DNA of 64,000 nucleotides from Enterobacter cloacae complex sp. ECNIH7 (GCF_002208095.1 NZ_CP017990.1:1674001-1738000); one strand, 5' to 3'. Positions 17,230 to 29,111 are shown, counted from the stretch's first letter. Numbers and translations are program-made. The notes: a model not told the origin generated them from the sequence alone.

Positions 17230-18708
17230 ATGACCGAGATGAGTAATGCGCTCTGTACCAGCACCTGGGCGAAAGAGAACGGGGTCCTGTTCTATAACGA
17301 CGAGGTTTATATCCGCGAGGATGCGCAGGCGTATGCCCTGCTGGAGATGCGCCGCGTGCTGGGGCGCTCCTATGCCCCGACGATCCTGACGGCGGAAGCG
17401 TTTGACGAACTGCTGACCAACATCTGGCAGCAGAACAGCGGCGTCTCGCAGCAGCTGGTGGACGACATGGACGCCGATATTGACCTGATGGCGTTAACCG
17501 AGGAGATCCCTGACAACGAAGATCTGCTGGATAACGACGAGAACTCGCCGGTGATCCGCCTGATCAACGCCATTATGGGTGAAGCGGTGAAAGAGGGGGC
17601 CTCCGATATTCATATCGAGACCTTCGAGCGCACCCTGAGCATTCGTTTTCGCGTTGACGGCGTGCTGCGTCCGGTGCTGCAGCCGGCGCGCAAGCTCGCG
17701 CCGCTGCTGGTGTCGCGTATCAAAGTGATGTCCAAACTGGACATCGCCGAAAAACGTCTCCCACAGGACGGCCGTATCTCCCTGCGCATTGGTCGTAAGG
17801 CTATTGACGTGCGTGTCTCCACTATTCCGTCTCAGTACGGCGAACGCGTGGTGATGCGTCTGCTGGACAAAAGCAACCTTAAGCCGGACATCAACAAGCT
17901 CGGTCTGATTGACGAAGAGCTGGTGAAGTTAAAGGGACTGATTGAACGTCCGCACGGCATCATCCTGGTGACCGGCCCGACCGGTTCGGGGAAAAGTACC
18001 ACCCTGTACGCGCTGCTGTCGGCGCTTAACGGCCATGAACGCAACATTCTGACCGTGGAAGATCCGATCGAGTATGAACTTGAAGGGGTAGGGCAGACCC
18101 AGGTCAACCCGCGCGTGGACATGACCTTTGCGCGCGGACTGCGCGCCATTCTGCGCCAGGACCCGGACGTGGTGATGATCGGGGAAATTCGTGACGGTGA
18201 AACCGCGCAAATCGCGGTACAGGCCTCGCTCACCGGTCACCTGGTGATGTCCACGCTGCACACCAACAGTGCCGCGGGCGCCATTACCCGTCTGCGTGAT
18301 ATGGGGCTAGAGTCATTTTTAATTGGTTCGTCGCTGCTTGGCGTCATTGCCCAGCGTCTGGTGCGTCGGCTGTGTCCGCACTGCCGCACGACCAGTCCGC
18401 TGGATGACAATGAGAAAGCGCTATTCACCTTTATGGAAACGCCGCCGAAAGCGATTTATCGCGCCGTGGGCTGTGAACAGTGTCGCCAGAGCGGCTACCA
18501 GGGACGCGCAGGCATCCATGAATTTCTGGTGGTCGACAGCGCCATGCGCCGTGCGATCCATGAAGACAAAGATGAGATGTCCATCGAAACGCAGCTTTTC
18601 AAAGAGGCCTACAGCCTGCGTGAAAACGGTCTGCTGAAGGTGATCTCCGGCGTGACCTCGCTGGAAGAAGTGATGCGCGTCACCGCCGAGCGCGGGGGGG
18701 ATGCGTAA
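17230..18708 (+). CDS. gspE: Type II secretion ATPase GspE
   Basis: GspE is the cytoplasmic hexameric ATPase that drives pseudopilus assembly. The 492-residue protein shows Walker [11 protein letters not shown], the Asp box ([19 protein letters not shown]), Walker B with [14 protein letters not shown], and the His box ([13 protein letters not shown]). A tetracysteine zinc motif (CPHC and CEQC) lies near residue 380-415, as in PulE/EpsE. The N-terminal region is the GspL-binding part. Its stop overlaps the gspF start by one base (TAATG). Confidence 0.96.
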   Translation: MTEMSNALCTSTWAKENGVLFYNDEVYIREDAQAYALLEMRRVLGRSYAPTILTAEAFDELLTNIWQQNSGVSQQLVDDMDADIDLMALTEEIPDNEDLLDNDENSPVIRLINAIMGEAVKEGASDIHIETFERTLSIRFRVDGVLRPVLQPARKLAPLLVSRIKVMSKLDIAEKRLPQDGRISLRIGRKAIDVRVSTIPSQYGERVVMRLLDKSNLKPDINKLGLIDEELVKLKGLIERPHGIILVTGPTGSGKSTTLYALLSALNGHERNILTVEDPIEYELEGVGQTQVNPRVDMTFARGLRAILRQDPDVVMIGEIRDGETAQIAVQASLTGHLVMSTLHTNSAAGAITRLRDMGLESFLIGSSLLGVIAQRLVRRLCPHCRTTSPLDDNEKALFTFMETPPKAIYRAVGCEQCRQSGYQGRAGIHEFLVVDSAMRRAIHEDKDEMSIETQLFKEAYSLRENGLLKVISGVTSLEEVMRVTAERGGDA

Positions 18709-19916
18709 TGGCCTGGTATGCGTGGTCCGCGACGGACGCTGCGGGGAAAACCCAGCGCGGCACCCTTCAGGCCGAAGGGCCAAAGCAGGTGCGCCAGATG
18801 CTGCGCGAACAGAAGCTGATGCCGGTGAACATTGCGCCGACCAGCGATCCGGCGGCGGGAAAAAACGCCCGTAAAGGGGCAAAACTGTCGATTCCGGTGC
18901 TGTCGATGTTTACCCGACAGCTCGCGACGCTGGTCAATGCCGCGCTGCCGCTGGAGAGTGCGCTGAAGGCGATTGCGAAGCAGACGGAAGATAAAACCCT
19001 GGCGGCGATGGTGACCGAGATCCGCGACAAAATTGTGGAAGGACATACGTTGTTCGACGCCTTCAGCCAGTTTCCGCGCAGCTTCGACAAGCTCTACTGC
19101 ACTCTGGTGATGGCCGGTGAAAAGACCGGTCATCTCGGCGGCGTGCTGGAAAAGCTCGCCGAGTACAACGAGCAGCGCCAGAAGATGAAAAGCAAGCTCA
19201 CCCAGGCGATGGTCTACCCCATCACCCTGACGGTGGTGGCGATCGCGGTGATCTCCATTCTGCTGGTCGCCGTGGTGCCGCAGGTCATCGACCAGTTCAC
19301 CCACATGAAACAAGAGCTGCCGGTGACCACCCGCACGCTGATTGCGGTGAGCGACTTTCTACAGGCCTGGGGCATCGTTATCGCCGGCGGCCTGTTCGGG
19401 GCGTCGGCGAGCTTTAAATTTTGGATAAAAAAAGAAAAGAACCGGTTTGTTTATCATCGGTGGCTGTTGCTAAAGTCGCCGCTGAAAAAACTGGTCTGCG
19501 CCATCAACAGCGCGCGCTACATCCGTACGCTGAGTATTTTGCAGGCCAGCAGCGTTCCGCTGCTGGAGGGGATGTACATTGCGATGGACGGGATTGAAAA
19601 CCTCTATGCCCGGCAGGTGCTTGAGCAGGCGGCGGACACCGTGCGCCAGGGGGCATCCCTCTACAACGCGCTGGAACAGGCGAGAATTTTCCCACCCACC
19701 ATGCTCTACATGGTGGCCTCCGGGGAGGAGAGCGGCGAGCTGGGCTCGTTGATGGATCGTGCGGCGGAAAACCAGGAATCTGCATTACAGCATCGAATTA
19801 CGTTAACGCTGTCGGTATTTGAACCGGCACTGGTAGTAACTATGGCGACCGTTGTTTTATTTATCGTTCTTTCAATATTACAACCGCTTCTTCAACTTAA
19901 TAATATGGTGGGTTAA
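18708..19916 (+). CDS. gspF: Type II secretion platform protein GspF
   Basis: GspF is the polytopic inner-membrane platform protein that couples GspE to pseudopilin assembly. The 402 residues hold two T2SF domains in tandem, each with the pattern FTRQLATLVNAALPLESAL or TLSILQASSVPLLEGM, and three membrane helices (YPITLTVVAIAVISILLVAV, VIAGGLFGASASF, and the C-terminal VVTMATVVLFIVLSILQPLL). Only 2 bases separate it from gspG. Confidence 0.95.
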   Translation: MAWYAWSATDAAGKTQRGTLQAEGPKQVRQMLREQKLMPVNIAPTSDPAAGKNARKGAKLSIPVLSMFTRQLATLVNAALPLESALKAIAKQTEDKTLAAMVTEIRDKIVEGHTLFDAFSQFPRSFDKLYCTLVMAGEKTGHLGGVLEKLAEYNEQRQKMKSKLTQAMVYPITLTVVAIAVISILLVAVVPQVIDQFTHMKQELPVTTRTLIAVSDFLQAWGIVIAGGLFGASASFKFWIKKEKNRFVYHRWLLLKSPLKKLVCAINSARYIRTLSILQASSVPLLEGMYIAMDGIENLYARQVLEQAADTVRQGASLYNALEQARIFPPTMLYMVASGEESGELGSLMDRAAENQESALQHRITLTLSVFEPALVVTMATVVLFIVLSILQPLLQLNNMVG

Positions 19917-19918
19917 TC

Positions 19919-20368
19919 ATGTCTTTGAAAAAAAATAGCCTGAAACGTCAGGCGGGGTTCACGCTGCTCGAATTAATGGTAGTTATCGTTATTCTCGGCG
20001 TGCTGGCCAGTATGGTCGTGCCTAATTTAATGGGCAATAAAGAAAAAGCCGATATTCAGAAAGCGACCAGCGATATTGTGGCGCTGGAAGGTTCGCTGGA
20101 TATGTACAAACTCGACAACCATCGCTATCCGACCACCGAGCAGGGGCTGCAGGCGCTGGTGACCAAACCTGAGATTGCGCCTATTCCGAAAGGCTACCGT
20201 GACGATGGCTATATTCGCCGCCTGCCGCAGGACCCGTGGGGCAATGACTATATTCTGGTTAGCCCGGGTGAGCATGGCGCTGTCGATATTTTCTCAGCCG
20301 GTCCGGATGCAGAAGCGAATACTGCCGACGATATCAGCAACTGGTCTTTTGATAAAAAAGATAAGTAA
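19919..20368 (+). CDS. gspG: Major pseudopilin GspG
   Basis: GspG is the main subunit of the periplasmic pseudopilus. The 149-residue precursor has a short positive leader cut after Gly (KRQAG/FTLLELMVVIVILG) with the conserved Glu at +5 of the mature protein. The C-terminal half has the GspG-specific pattern PTTEQGLQALVTKP, LPQDPWGNDY and ADDISNWS, the calcium-binding loop region of the family. It should be processed by GspO. Confidence 0.96.
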   Translation: MSLKKNSLKRQAGFTLLELMVVIVILGVLASMVVPNLMGNKEKADIQKATSDIVALEGSLDMYKLDNHRYPTTEQGLQALVTKPEIAPIPKGYRDDGYIRRLPQDPWGNDYILVSPGEHGAVDIFSAGPDAEANTADDISNWSFDKKDK

Positions 20369-20853
20369 TGAATAAGCAACGTGGATTTACCCTGCTGGAA
20401 ATTATCGTGGCGCTGGTGATATTCGCCCTGAGCGCCATGATGGTGGTCACCACCATTTCATCACGCAGCGGCGCAGATACATTTGGTCAGCAGCTAAAAT
20501 CCCTCGTTGAATATGGTTCTGACCGTGCGGTAATGGACGGAAATATTGTCGGGCTGGTGATGACCTCGTCAGAATTTGAACTGGTGACGCAGGTTGTAAA
20601 TAACGGCGAGCGCCACTGGGCTCCGTTAAAGTCGGGGCGGATCGCCACCCGCGGCGAGTTTCCTGAGGAGATGCATGTCTCCCTCTCATCGCGAACGCTG
20701 GCGGCCACGCTGGACGATGAACCGCAAATCATTTTTTTGCCGGACGGCGAGCTTAGCCGCTTCACGCTCAGCCTCGAAAGCCTAGATAAAAAGCAGCGCT
20801 TTCACGTGACGTCACAGGGCTCTGTTCCCGTGGTGGTGGAAAACGATGACTAA
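20368..20853 (+). CDS. gspH: Minor pseudopilin GspH
   Basis: GspH is a low-abundance pseudopilin. The 161-residue product has the prepilin N-terminus KQRG/FTLLEIIVALVIFAL, with Glu at +5, and a globular beta-rich C-terminal domain with little motif conservation. The start overlaps the gspG stop by one base, and the end overlaps gspI by 8 bases. Confidence 0.9.
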   Translation: MNKQRGFTLLEIIVALVIFALSAMMVVTTISSRSGADTFGQQLKSLVEYGSDRAVMDGNIVGLVMTSSEFELVTQVVNNGERHWAPLKSGRIATRGEFPEEMHVSLSSRTLAATLDDEPQIIFLPDGELSRFTLSLESLDKKQRFHVTSQGSVPVVVENDD

Positions 20854-21229
20854 ACGCAAAACCAAAGAGCAGGGGATGACCCTGCTGGAAGTGATGGTGG
20901 CGCTGGTGATTTTCTCCACCGCGGCGCTGGCGCTGATGAACTCCGTCACCCTGAACGTGCGCTTTACCCACAGCCTGTCGGAAACGCTGCAGGCCGGCTG
21001 GGTGGCGGAAAATCAGCTGGCGCAGGCGCAGCTGGCTCAGACCGATTTCCCGGACGCCGAGCAGGTGGGTACCGAAACCATGGGCGGACAAACCTGGACC
21101 TGGCATATCCAGCGGGTGAAAACCGCCGAAAATACCTTTGCCGATGAGGTACGGGTTTACAGCGAAGCAAGCGATGCGCAACCGGTGGTGGCGCTTCAGC
21201 TCGCCGAACCGGAGGTGGATCGTGAGTAA
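20846..21229 (+). CDS. gspI: Minor pseudopilin GspI
   Basis: GspI is part of the GspHIJK tip complex. The 127-residue product has leader KEQG/MTLLEVMVALVIFSTAAL, with Glu at +5, and family features WVAENQLAQAQ and TWTWHIQRVKTAEN. The first residue after the cleavage Gly is Met, as is common in GspI. It overlaps gspH and gspJ by 8 bases each. Confidence 0.93.
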   Translation: MTKRKTKEQGMTLLEVMVALVIFSTAALALMNSVTLNVRFTHSLSETLQAGWVAENQLAQAQLAQTDFPDAEQVGTETMGGQTWTWHIQRVKTAENTFADEVRVYSEASDAQPVVALQLAEPEVDRE

Positions 21230-21902
21230 GGTGCAGCGTCAGCAGGGCTTTACCCTGCTGGAAATTATGATTGCGCTGGCCATCTTCGCGGTGATCGGCA
21301 TTCTCGCCTGGCAAACTCTCGACGGCGCGATGCGCACCTCGACGGCCAGCGACGAGGCGTCGACAAAAGTGACGGCGCTTCAGCGCACGTACAACCTCCT
21401 CTCGCGTGACTTTTACCAGCAGCAGGCGCGCGCGCCGCGCAACAGCGGCGAGGTGTTCGTTCAGCAGCAGAATGGTCTGGAACTGACAACCCTGAACGGC
21501 ATCAGCGGCCAGGTGCAGCTGGAGCGGGTGCGCTGGACGTTAAAGGACAAGCGCCTGTGGCGCAACGTCTGGGCTGCTATCGACGGTCCCGCCAGCGCGC
21601 AGCCGGAAGAAGTGCCGATTTTGAGCGATGTGAAAGAGATGAAATGGCGCTTCTGGCACGAAGGCTGGCAGGAAAAATGGACCGACATCGCCCATCAGCC
21701 TGATGGCGTTGAGCTGAATCTGACCATGGAAAACGGCGAAACCTGGCGCTGGGTTTTTATCACTCCCGGCGATATGCCTGAGATCCAGACCGCGCCAAAA
21801 GAGACGAATGCGGACCCGGCGCAGCCGGCAGCGGAGAATGCGGCCCAGCCCGTAACAACCCCGCTGCCCGATACGACAGTAGAGCCAGGAGTGAGTTCAT
21901 GA
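21222..21902 (+). CDS. gspJ: Minor pseudopilin GspJ (GTG start)
   Basis: GspJ is the largest globular member of the tip heterotrimer after GspK. I place the start at GTG 21222, because GGAGGTG lies 5 bases upstream and it gives a normal short leader (KVQRQQG/FTLLEIMIALAIFA). The frame is open further back, but that would add about 28 residues inside gspI. The product is then 226 residues, with the GspJ pattern FYQQQARAPRN and a Pro/Ala-rich tail. It overlaps gspK by ATGA. Confidence 0.92.
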   Translation: MSKVQRQQGFTLLEIMIALAIFAVIGILAWQTLDGAMRTSTASDEASTKVTALQRTYNLLSRDFYQQQARAPRNSGEVFVQQQNGLELTTLNGISGQVQLERVRWTLKDKRLWRNVWAAIDGPASAQPEEVPILSDVKEMKWRFWHEGWQEKWTDIAHQPDGVELNLTMENGETWRWVFITPGDMPEIQTAPKETNADPAQPAAENAAQPVTTPLPDTTVEPGVSS

Positions 21903-22918
21903 GCGGCAAAACAGCGCGAAAAGAGCGTGGCGTGGCGCTGCTGGTGGTGCTGATCCTGCTGGTGATGATGTCCACCCTGGCGGCGAAGATCAGTCAGCAG
22001 TTCTGTCGCCACCTGCAAAAAACGCATTACCAGGTCAGCCAGCAGACGCTGCGCTGGGCCATTGCCCGCCAACAGAAGGTACTGGAAAACGTATTGCAGA
22101 AAGCGGCCAGTTCAGAAGGGGCGGGGCTGTCGCCGCAAGGTGACTGGGCGCAGCCGCTGGAAACCCACGGGGATAATTACACCGTGGTGAGTCAGGTGGA
22201 GGATGCCCGGACCTGCTTTAACGTCAATAGTCTGCTGGCCGGTGACGCGGCGCCAGCGGCCCCGGCCGACCCAACTGCGCTGTCGGAAAAACCGGTCAAA
22301 GAGCAGATTATTGAACAACTGCTGGCTGAAAGTGGCGTCGGTACGCTGGCGGCAGAAGAGATTTACCAGCAGCTGGTGGATTATCTCGACGCCGACGACG
22401 TGACGGCGAAACAGGGCCAGGAGGCTGATGACTGGGCGAGCGTGACGCCCGCCCGCGGTCCGGCGAATCAAATGATGCGCACCATCAATGAAATCAGACT
22501 GCTGCCCGCCTTTCCGCAGGCTGCGTGGCCGAAGGTCAGCAGGCTGCTGTGCGCCTTGCCGGATACGGATGGCACCATAAATGTGAATACCTTAACGCGC
22601 GAACAGGCGCCGCTGCTGGCGGCGGTTTTTACCGGCGTGTTAAACACGGACGACGCTGCCCGCCTGATCGATTCACGCCCGGATGAGGGGTGGGCGTCGC
22701 TGGAGGCATTCAGCAAAGTGCTGGAGAGCAACTATCCGCAGACCAAAGATATCCTGGCGCAGATTCAGGACAGGGTTGCAGTCAACAGTCGCTATTTTCG
22801 GGTGGATACCACCGGCAATACCGATGATTTAACGCTGCGCGTTGTGAGCCAGCTTCACGTTGACAGTGAGGCGGGCAGGGTCGTGACCTGGCAACGCCGC
22901 TACCGAATGGTTGAATAA
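21899..22918 (+). CDS. gspK: Minor pseudopilin GspK (tip subunit)
   Basis: GspK caps the pseudopilus. The 339-residue protein starts with KERG/VALLVVLILLVMMS and lacks the +5 Glu that the other pseudopilins have, which is typical of GspK. The T2SSK alpha domain is shown by CFNVNSLLAGDA, QLVDYLDADDV and NEIRLLPAF, with a second helix-hairpin-helix-like part (TINVNTLTREQAPLLAAVF). It ends 15 bases before gspL. Confidence 0.95.
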   Translation: MSGKTARKERGVALLVVLILLVMMSTLAAKISQQFCRHLQKTHYQVSQQTLRWAIARQQKVLENVLQKAASSEGAGLSPQGDWAQPLETHGDNYTVVSQVEDARTCFNVNSLLAGDAAPAAPADPTALSEKPVKEQIIEQLLAESGVGTLAAEEIYQQLVDYLDADDVTAKQGQEADDWASVTPARGPANQMMRTINEIRLLPAFPQAAWPKVSRLLCALPDTDGTINVNTLTREQAPLLAAVFTGVLNTDDAARLIDSRPDEGWASLEAFSKVLESNYPQTKDILAQIQDRVAVNSRYFRVDTTGNTDDLTLRVVSQLHVDSEAGRVVTWQRRYRMVE

Positions 22919-22933
22919 GATAAGTAGAAGATA

Positions 22934-24079
22934 ATGAAAAAGGTGCTTTTTATTCGTCCCGACACCCGTGAGGACGGCAAAATCTGGTGGTGTGAATCCG
23001 GCAGCGATCGGGTGGAATCTTTGACGGGCTGGAGCACGCTGAGCGAACTTTCCTGTCATCCGCTTTCTCAGCAGGTGTGCCTGCTGCTGCCGGCGAGCGA
23101 GACGATCTTTCGTCATTTTACCCTGCCGAAAAAAGGGCTTTCCGCCCAGACGGCGCAGTTCTCGTGGATGGCGGAAGAGACGCTGCTCGGCGAGGTGGAG
23201 ACGCTGCACTGGACGGTGCTGAACAAAAAGGGGTCGGAGGTGGATGCCGTGGCCATCGACGCTGCACGTCTGCGCCACTGGCTTGCGCTGTTTGCTCAGG
23301 CGGGGCTCGCGGTGGTCCAGGCGCTGCCGGATGCCTGGCTGCTGCCGGTGAGCGCAGGAGGCACGACGCTGGTGAGCCTGGAGGAGAGCTACTGGCTGCG
23401 TTTTTCCCCCGGCAGCGCAGGCGAAGCCGATGCGGTTCTGCTGCCGCTGCTGTTGAGTAAATGCCCGGCGGGTGAGGTGTGCTGCTACGGCGATGTGCCG
23501 CAGGAGGTACAGGTGGATGAACGGCTGGCGTGGCAGCATCCGCTGGTGCTGATCCAGCCCCAGTGGCAGGGCTGTCGTATCAACATGCTGCACGGGGAGT
23601 TTTCCGGGCGCAGCGCCAGCGGTCCGCGTTTTCGCCACGCGAAAACGGCCCTCGCGGCGGCGGCGCTGCTTTGCGTCGGCCTGCTGATCGGCCCCCGCGT
23701 TGGTATGGCGTGGACGCTCGCTCATCAGCAAAACGAGATCCGCCGGGAGATGACCACCGTAGCGCAGCACTATTTCCCGACCCTGCGCCAGACCAGCAAC
23801 CTGAAGTACTACGTCGGGCAAAATATCAGCAAGGCGAAGAAAGGAGTCTTCCTGCAGCTCGAAGCGCTGAATCAAATCAGGCAGTCATTGCCGTCTCTGG
23901 AGATCAACAGCGTGGAATATGACGAAACGCAAAATCAGCTGACGTTGAATGTGAAATCCATGGATAAACAAACCCTGCAGGATTTTGTCGCCCGCAGCGC
24001 CGAAACTTTTGAATTTACGATGCAGCCGATTTCCGGCGAGGCGCCTTATACCGCCATTATTACCGGGAGCTATAAATGA
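22934..24079 (+). CDS. gspL: Type II secretion platform protein GspL
   Basis: GspL anchors GspE to the membrane. The 381-residue protein has an actin-like cytoplasmic domain (LFIRPDTREDGKIWWCESGS through about residue 235), one membrane helix near 240-260 (TALAAAALLCVGLLIGPRVG), and a periplasmic ferredoxin-like part (INSVEYDETQNQLTLNVKS) that pairs with GspM. Its stop overlaps the gspM start by ATGA. Confidence 0.93.
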   Translation: MKKVLFIRPDTREDGKIWWCESGSDRVESLTGWSTLSELSCHPLSQQVCLLLPASETIFRHFTLPKKGLSAQTAQFSWMAEETLLGEVETLHWTVLNKKGSEVDAVAIDAARLRHWLALFAQAGLAVVQALPDAWLLPVSAGGTTLVSLEESYWLRFSPGSAGEADAVLLPLLLSKCPAGEVCCYGDVPQEVQVDERLAWQHPLVLIQPQWQGCRINMLHGEFSGRSASGPRFRHAKTALAAAALLCVGLLIGPRVGMAWTLAHQQNEIRREMTTVAQHYFPTLRQTSNLKYYVGQNISKAKKGVFLQLEALNQIRQSLPSLEINSVEYDETQNQLTLNVKSMDKQTLQDFVARSAETFEFTMQPISGEAPYTAIITGSYK

Positions 24080-24561
24080 AAACGCAAATAGCCCAGTTAA
24101 AAAACCGCTGGCAAAATTACAGTCCACGCGAGCGTAATTTATTTAAACTCTGCGGCGGGGCGCTCTGCTGTGCGATGGTGTATTACGGCGCGATGATGCC
24201 GCTCGATACGCTGATCAAAAATAACGAGGCCGTGTTATTTAAGCAAAAGCAGACGCTGAACTGGATGCGCCAGGAAATTGATAAGAACCATCTCCAGTCC
24301 AGAATCGTCAATACCCCGAACCCGCGCAGCGTGGTGGAAGAAAGTGCCAAAGTCGTGCACGTCGCGTTGACAGACGTGCGTCAGCAAGAGCAGTCGCTGA
24401 CCTTTGATGTCGAGCGCGTAAACGTTTTTGCCCTGCAAAACTGGCTGCGTGAGATGAACGTCTCTTCCGGTATCCATCTGGAGAAACTCGCGTTAACGCC
24501 GGTGGATCGTCAGAGTGACGTGAAAGCGCACATTACGCTGAGCTGGGCGAAAAGCGCATGA
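24076..24561 (+). CDS. gspM: Type II secretion platform protein GspM
   Basis: GspM is the bitopic partner of GspL. The 161-residue protein has a short cytoplasmic N-terminus with the family start LKNRWQNYSPRERNLFK, one membrane helix near residues 35-55 (CGGALCCAMVYYGAMMPLD) and a periplasmic ferredoxin-like domain (LTFDVERVNVFALQNWLREM). It overlaps both neighbours by 4 bases. Confidence 0.93.
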   Translation: MKTQIAQLKNRWQNYSPRERNLFKLCGGALCCAMVYYGAMMPLDTLIKNNEAVLFKQKQTLNWMRQEIDKNHLQSRIVNTPNPRSVVEESAKVVHVALTDVRQQEQSLTFDVERVNVFALQNWLREMNVSSGIHLEKLALTPVDRQSDVKAHITLSWAKSA

Positions 24562-25355
24562 ACCCGCTAATGCTGTTGCAGCAGGCGAATCTGCCGGGTC
24601 TGTGCGTGATGAGCGGAGCGCTGGGCGCGATCCTCGGCAGTTTCCTGGGCGTAGTGGCGGAGCGTATTCCGCCGCTGGTAATGGAAGAAGAGGGAGCAGG
24701 CAATCTGCTCTTTCCCGCCTCTCACTGCCCGGAATGCCGCCACGCCCTGAGCGCGTGGGAAAATATTCCCATCATTAGCTGGTGCGCGCTGCGCGGTCGC
24801 TGCCGCCACTGCCATAGCGCGATTCCGCTGCGGCTGCTGCTGGTGGAAGTCTGTAGCGCTCTCTTCTTTGCCGCCAGCGCCATGCTGGCACCCTCGTTTA
24901 CGGCGCTGATCGCGCTGTGGTTGATGTGGAGTCTGCTGCTGCCGCTGGTGGTGATCGACGCGCGCCATATGCTGCTGCCGGACTGCCTGACCCAGCCGCT
25001 GCTGTGGACGGGGCTGATGTTTCATGCCCTGTTCCTTACGCTACCGCTGACCGATGCTATCTACGGCGCAGTGGCGGGATATCTGTCGCTCTGGCTGGTT
25101 TACTGGGCATTCCGCCTGCTGACCGGGCGGGAAGGATTAGGCTATGGTGATTTTAAGCTGCTGGCGGCGCTGGGCGCCTGGTGCGGCTGGCAGGCGTTAC
25201 CCTCTATTGTGCTGATCGCAGCGCTGGGGGGCATTATCATGCATTGCCTGTTAAAGCCCTTTGAGAATAAAAATAATCTTATTTCCTTTGGTCCCTATAT
25301 TGCTTTTTCCGGGCTGGTTGTATTTATCGCGCAAACTTCGCATTCCATCTTTTAA
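24558..25355 (+). CDS. gspO: Prepilin peptidase GspO
   Basis: GspO cleaves and N-methylates the pseudopilins made upstream. The 265-residue polytopic protein has the cytoplasmic zinc loop with CPEC and CRHC, and the two catalytic Asp motifs of the aspartic family: Asp in VVIDARHMLLPD and Asp in the GYGDFK signature. It closes the gsp operon directly after gspM, so gspN is absent. A stretch of about 260 bases separates it from the chitinase gene. Confidence 0.95.
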   Translation: MNPLMLLQQANLPGLCVMSGALGAILGSFLGVVAERIPPLVMEEEGAGNLLFPASHCPECRHALSAWENIPIISWCALRGRCRHCHSAIPLRLLLVEVCSALFFAASAMLAPSFTALIALWLMWSLLLPLVVIDARHMLLPDCLTQPLLWTGLMFHALFLTLPLTDAIYGAVAGYLSLWLVYWAFRLLTGREGLGYGDFKLLAALGAWCGWQALPSIVLIAALGGIIMHCLLKPFENKNNLISFGPYIAFSGLVVFIAQTSHSIF

Positions 25356-28383
<3,028 letters not shown>

Positions 28384-28400
28384 GTCACAGCCATCACGAT

Positions 28401-28459
28401 GCGGGTAAGGAACTTGCCCGCTATTACGGTCCACGTCCTGCGACGGACGTGGACCGTAA
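28401..28459 (+). other. Hairpin pair after the GH18 chitinase gene
   Basis: A 5-bp stem (GCGGG/CCCGC, 28401-28421) is followed by a perfect 15-bp inverted repeat, TTACGGTCCACGTCC and GGACGTGGACCGTAA (28424-28459, 6-base loop). There is no T-run, so it fits an mRNA-stabilising or attenuating structure better than a plain terminator. Confidence 0.75.
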
Positions 28460-28493
28460 ATCAGGAAAAGAGTAATAACCGCGTAAGGAGACA

Positions 28494-28556
28494 ATGAAAA
28501 AGAGCCGGACTGAAAATGAAAACGTTATTTTTATTGTTGCTGGTAATAAGCCATAG
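28494..28556 (+). CDS. Possible 20-codon leader peptide overlapping the transglycosylase start
   Basis: ATG at 28494 has an excellent AAGGAG ribosome site 4 bases upstream and opens a 20-codon frame, MKKSRTENENVIFIVAGNKP, that ends at TAG 28554. It overlaps the transglycosylase start (28516) in another frame. The transglycosylase ATG itself has no clear ribosome site. The short frame could be a coupling leader. There is no homology evidence, so this remains speculative. Confidence 0.35.
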   Translation: MKKSRTENENVIFIVAGNKP

Positions 28557-28968
28557 CGTCTTTGCCAACTGCTGGGATAAAGCCGCGCGTTATTATCATG
28601 TGGATCCTTATCTGTTATATGCCATTGCTAATGTTGAATCGGGAATGAATCCCAATGCGATTGGACTGAATCATGATGGCACGCGTGATGTCGGCCTGAT
28701 GCAGATTAACAGCTCACATTTTTCCGAGCTGGAGCGAAAGGGCATCAATGAGTACCGGTTAATTACCGAGCCCTGTACCTCGATTATGGTTGGCGCATCG
28801 ATATTATCCGGAATGATCAATATTTATGGCTATAACTGGGAGGCGGTCGGTGCCTATAACGCGGGACTGAAAAAAGAGAATTTCGCGCAGCGCATGGTCT
28901 ATGCCCGTAAGGTCTGGAATAAATATCAGAAGTTAAAACGTAGCACCCGTAACCGTTATTATTATTGA
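28516..28968 (+). CDS. Small secreted lytic transglycosylase (SLT / IagB-like)
   Basis: This 150-residue enzyme would cleave peptidoglycan glycan strands to make local openings. It has a signal peptide (LFLLLLVISHSVFA), and the catalytic Glu41 sits in IANVESGMNP. The SLT fold is supported by DVGLMQINSSHFSEL and AVGAYNAGLKKENFAQR. It is the size of IagB/PilT-type transglycosylases that accompany secretion systems and pili. The gene is more AT-rich than both chitinase genes beside it. It may open the wall for the Gsp secretin or pseudopilus; that role is inferred from position. Confidence 0.88.
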   Translation: MKTLFLLLLVISHSVFANCWDKAARYYHVDPYLLYAIANVESGMNPNAIGLNHDGTRDVGLMQINSSHFSELERKGINEYRLITEPCTSIMVGASILSGMINIYGYNWEAVGAYNAGLKKENFAQRMVYARKVWNKYQKLKRSTRNRYYY

Positions 28969-28980
28969 TTTTTATTTTTT

Positions 28981-29057
28981 GAAGAGTACCGACTGGTGTT
29001 CTTCATAAAACGAAAACTGCTCCCGGGTTTATTTATTAAATGATTAATAAATAAACC
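28981..29057 (+). promoter_or_regulatory. AT-rich 14-bp perfect palindrome upstream of the GH19 gene
   Basis: Arms GGTTTATTTATTAA (29026-29039) and TTAATAAATAAACC (29044-29057) pair perfectly around a 4-base ATGA loop, 54 bases before the GH19 start. It may be a regulator-binding site or an RNA hairpin. A weaker imperfect hairpin (28981-29004, GAAGAGTACC against GGTGTTCTTC) just before it could end the transglycosylase transcript. Confidence 0.6.
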
Positions 29058-29111
29058 GCGAAACAAATTAACTTTTATAGACCCTTAATATCATTAAGAG
29101 GACCATTGAAT

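Noticed and set aside
22829-23875. A 348-codon open frame antisense to gspL
   Set aside because: It mirrors gspL codons; the product is Arg/Gln-rich and without domains.
28424-28459. The 15-bp inverted repeat as insertion-sequence ends
   Set aside because: The arms are only 6 bases apart, with no transposase and no target duplication.
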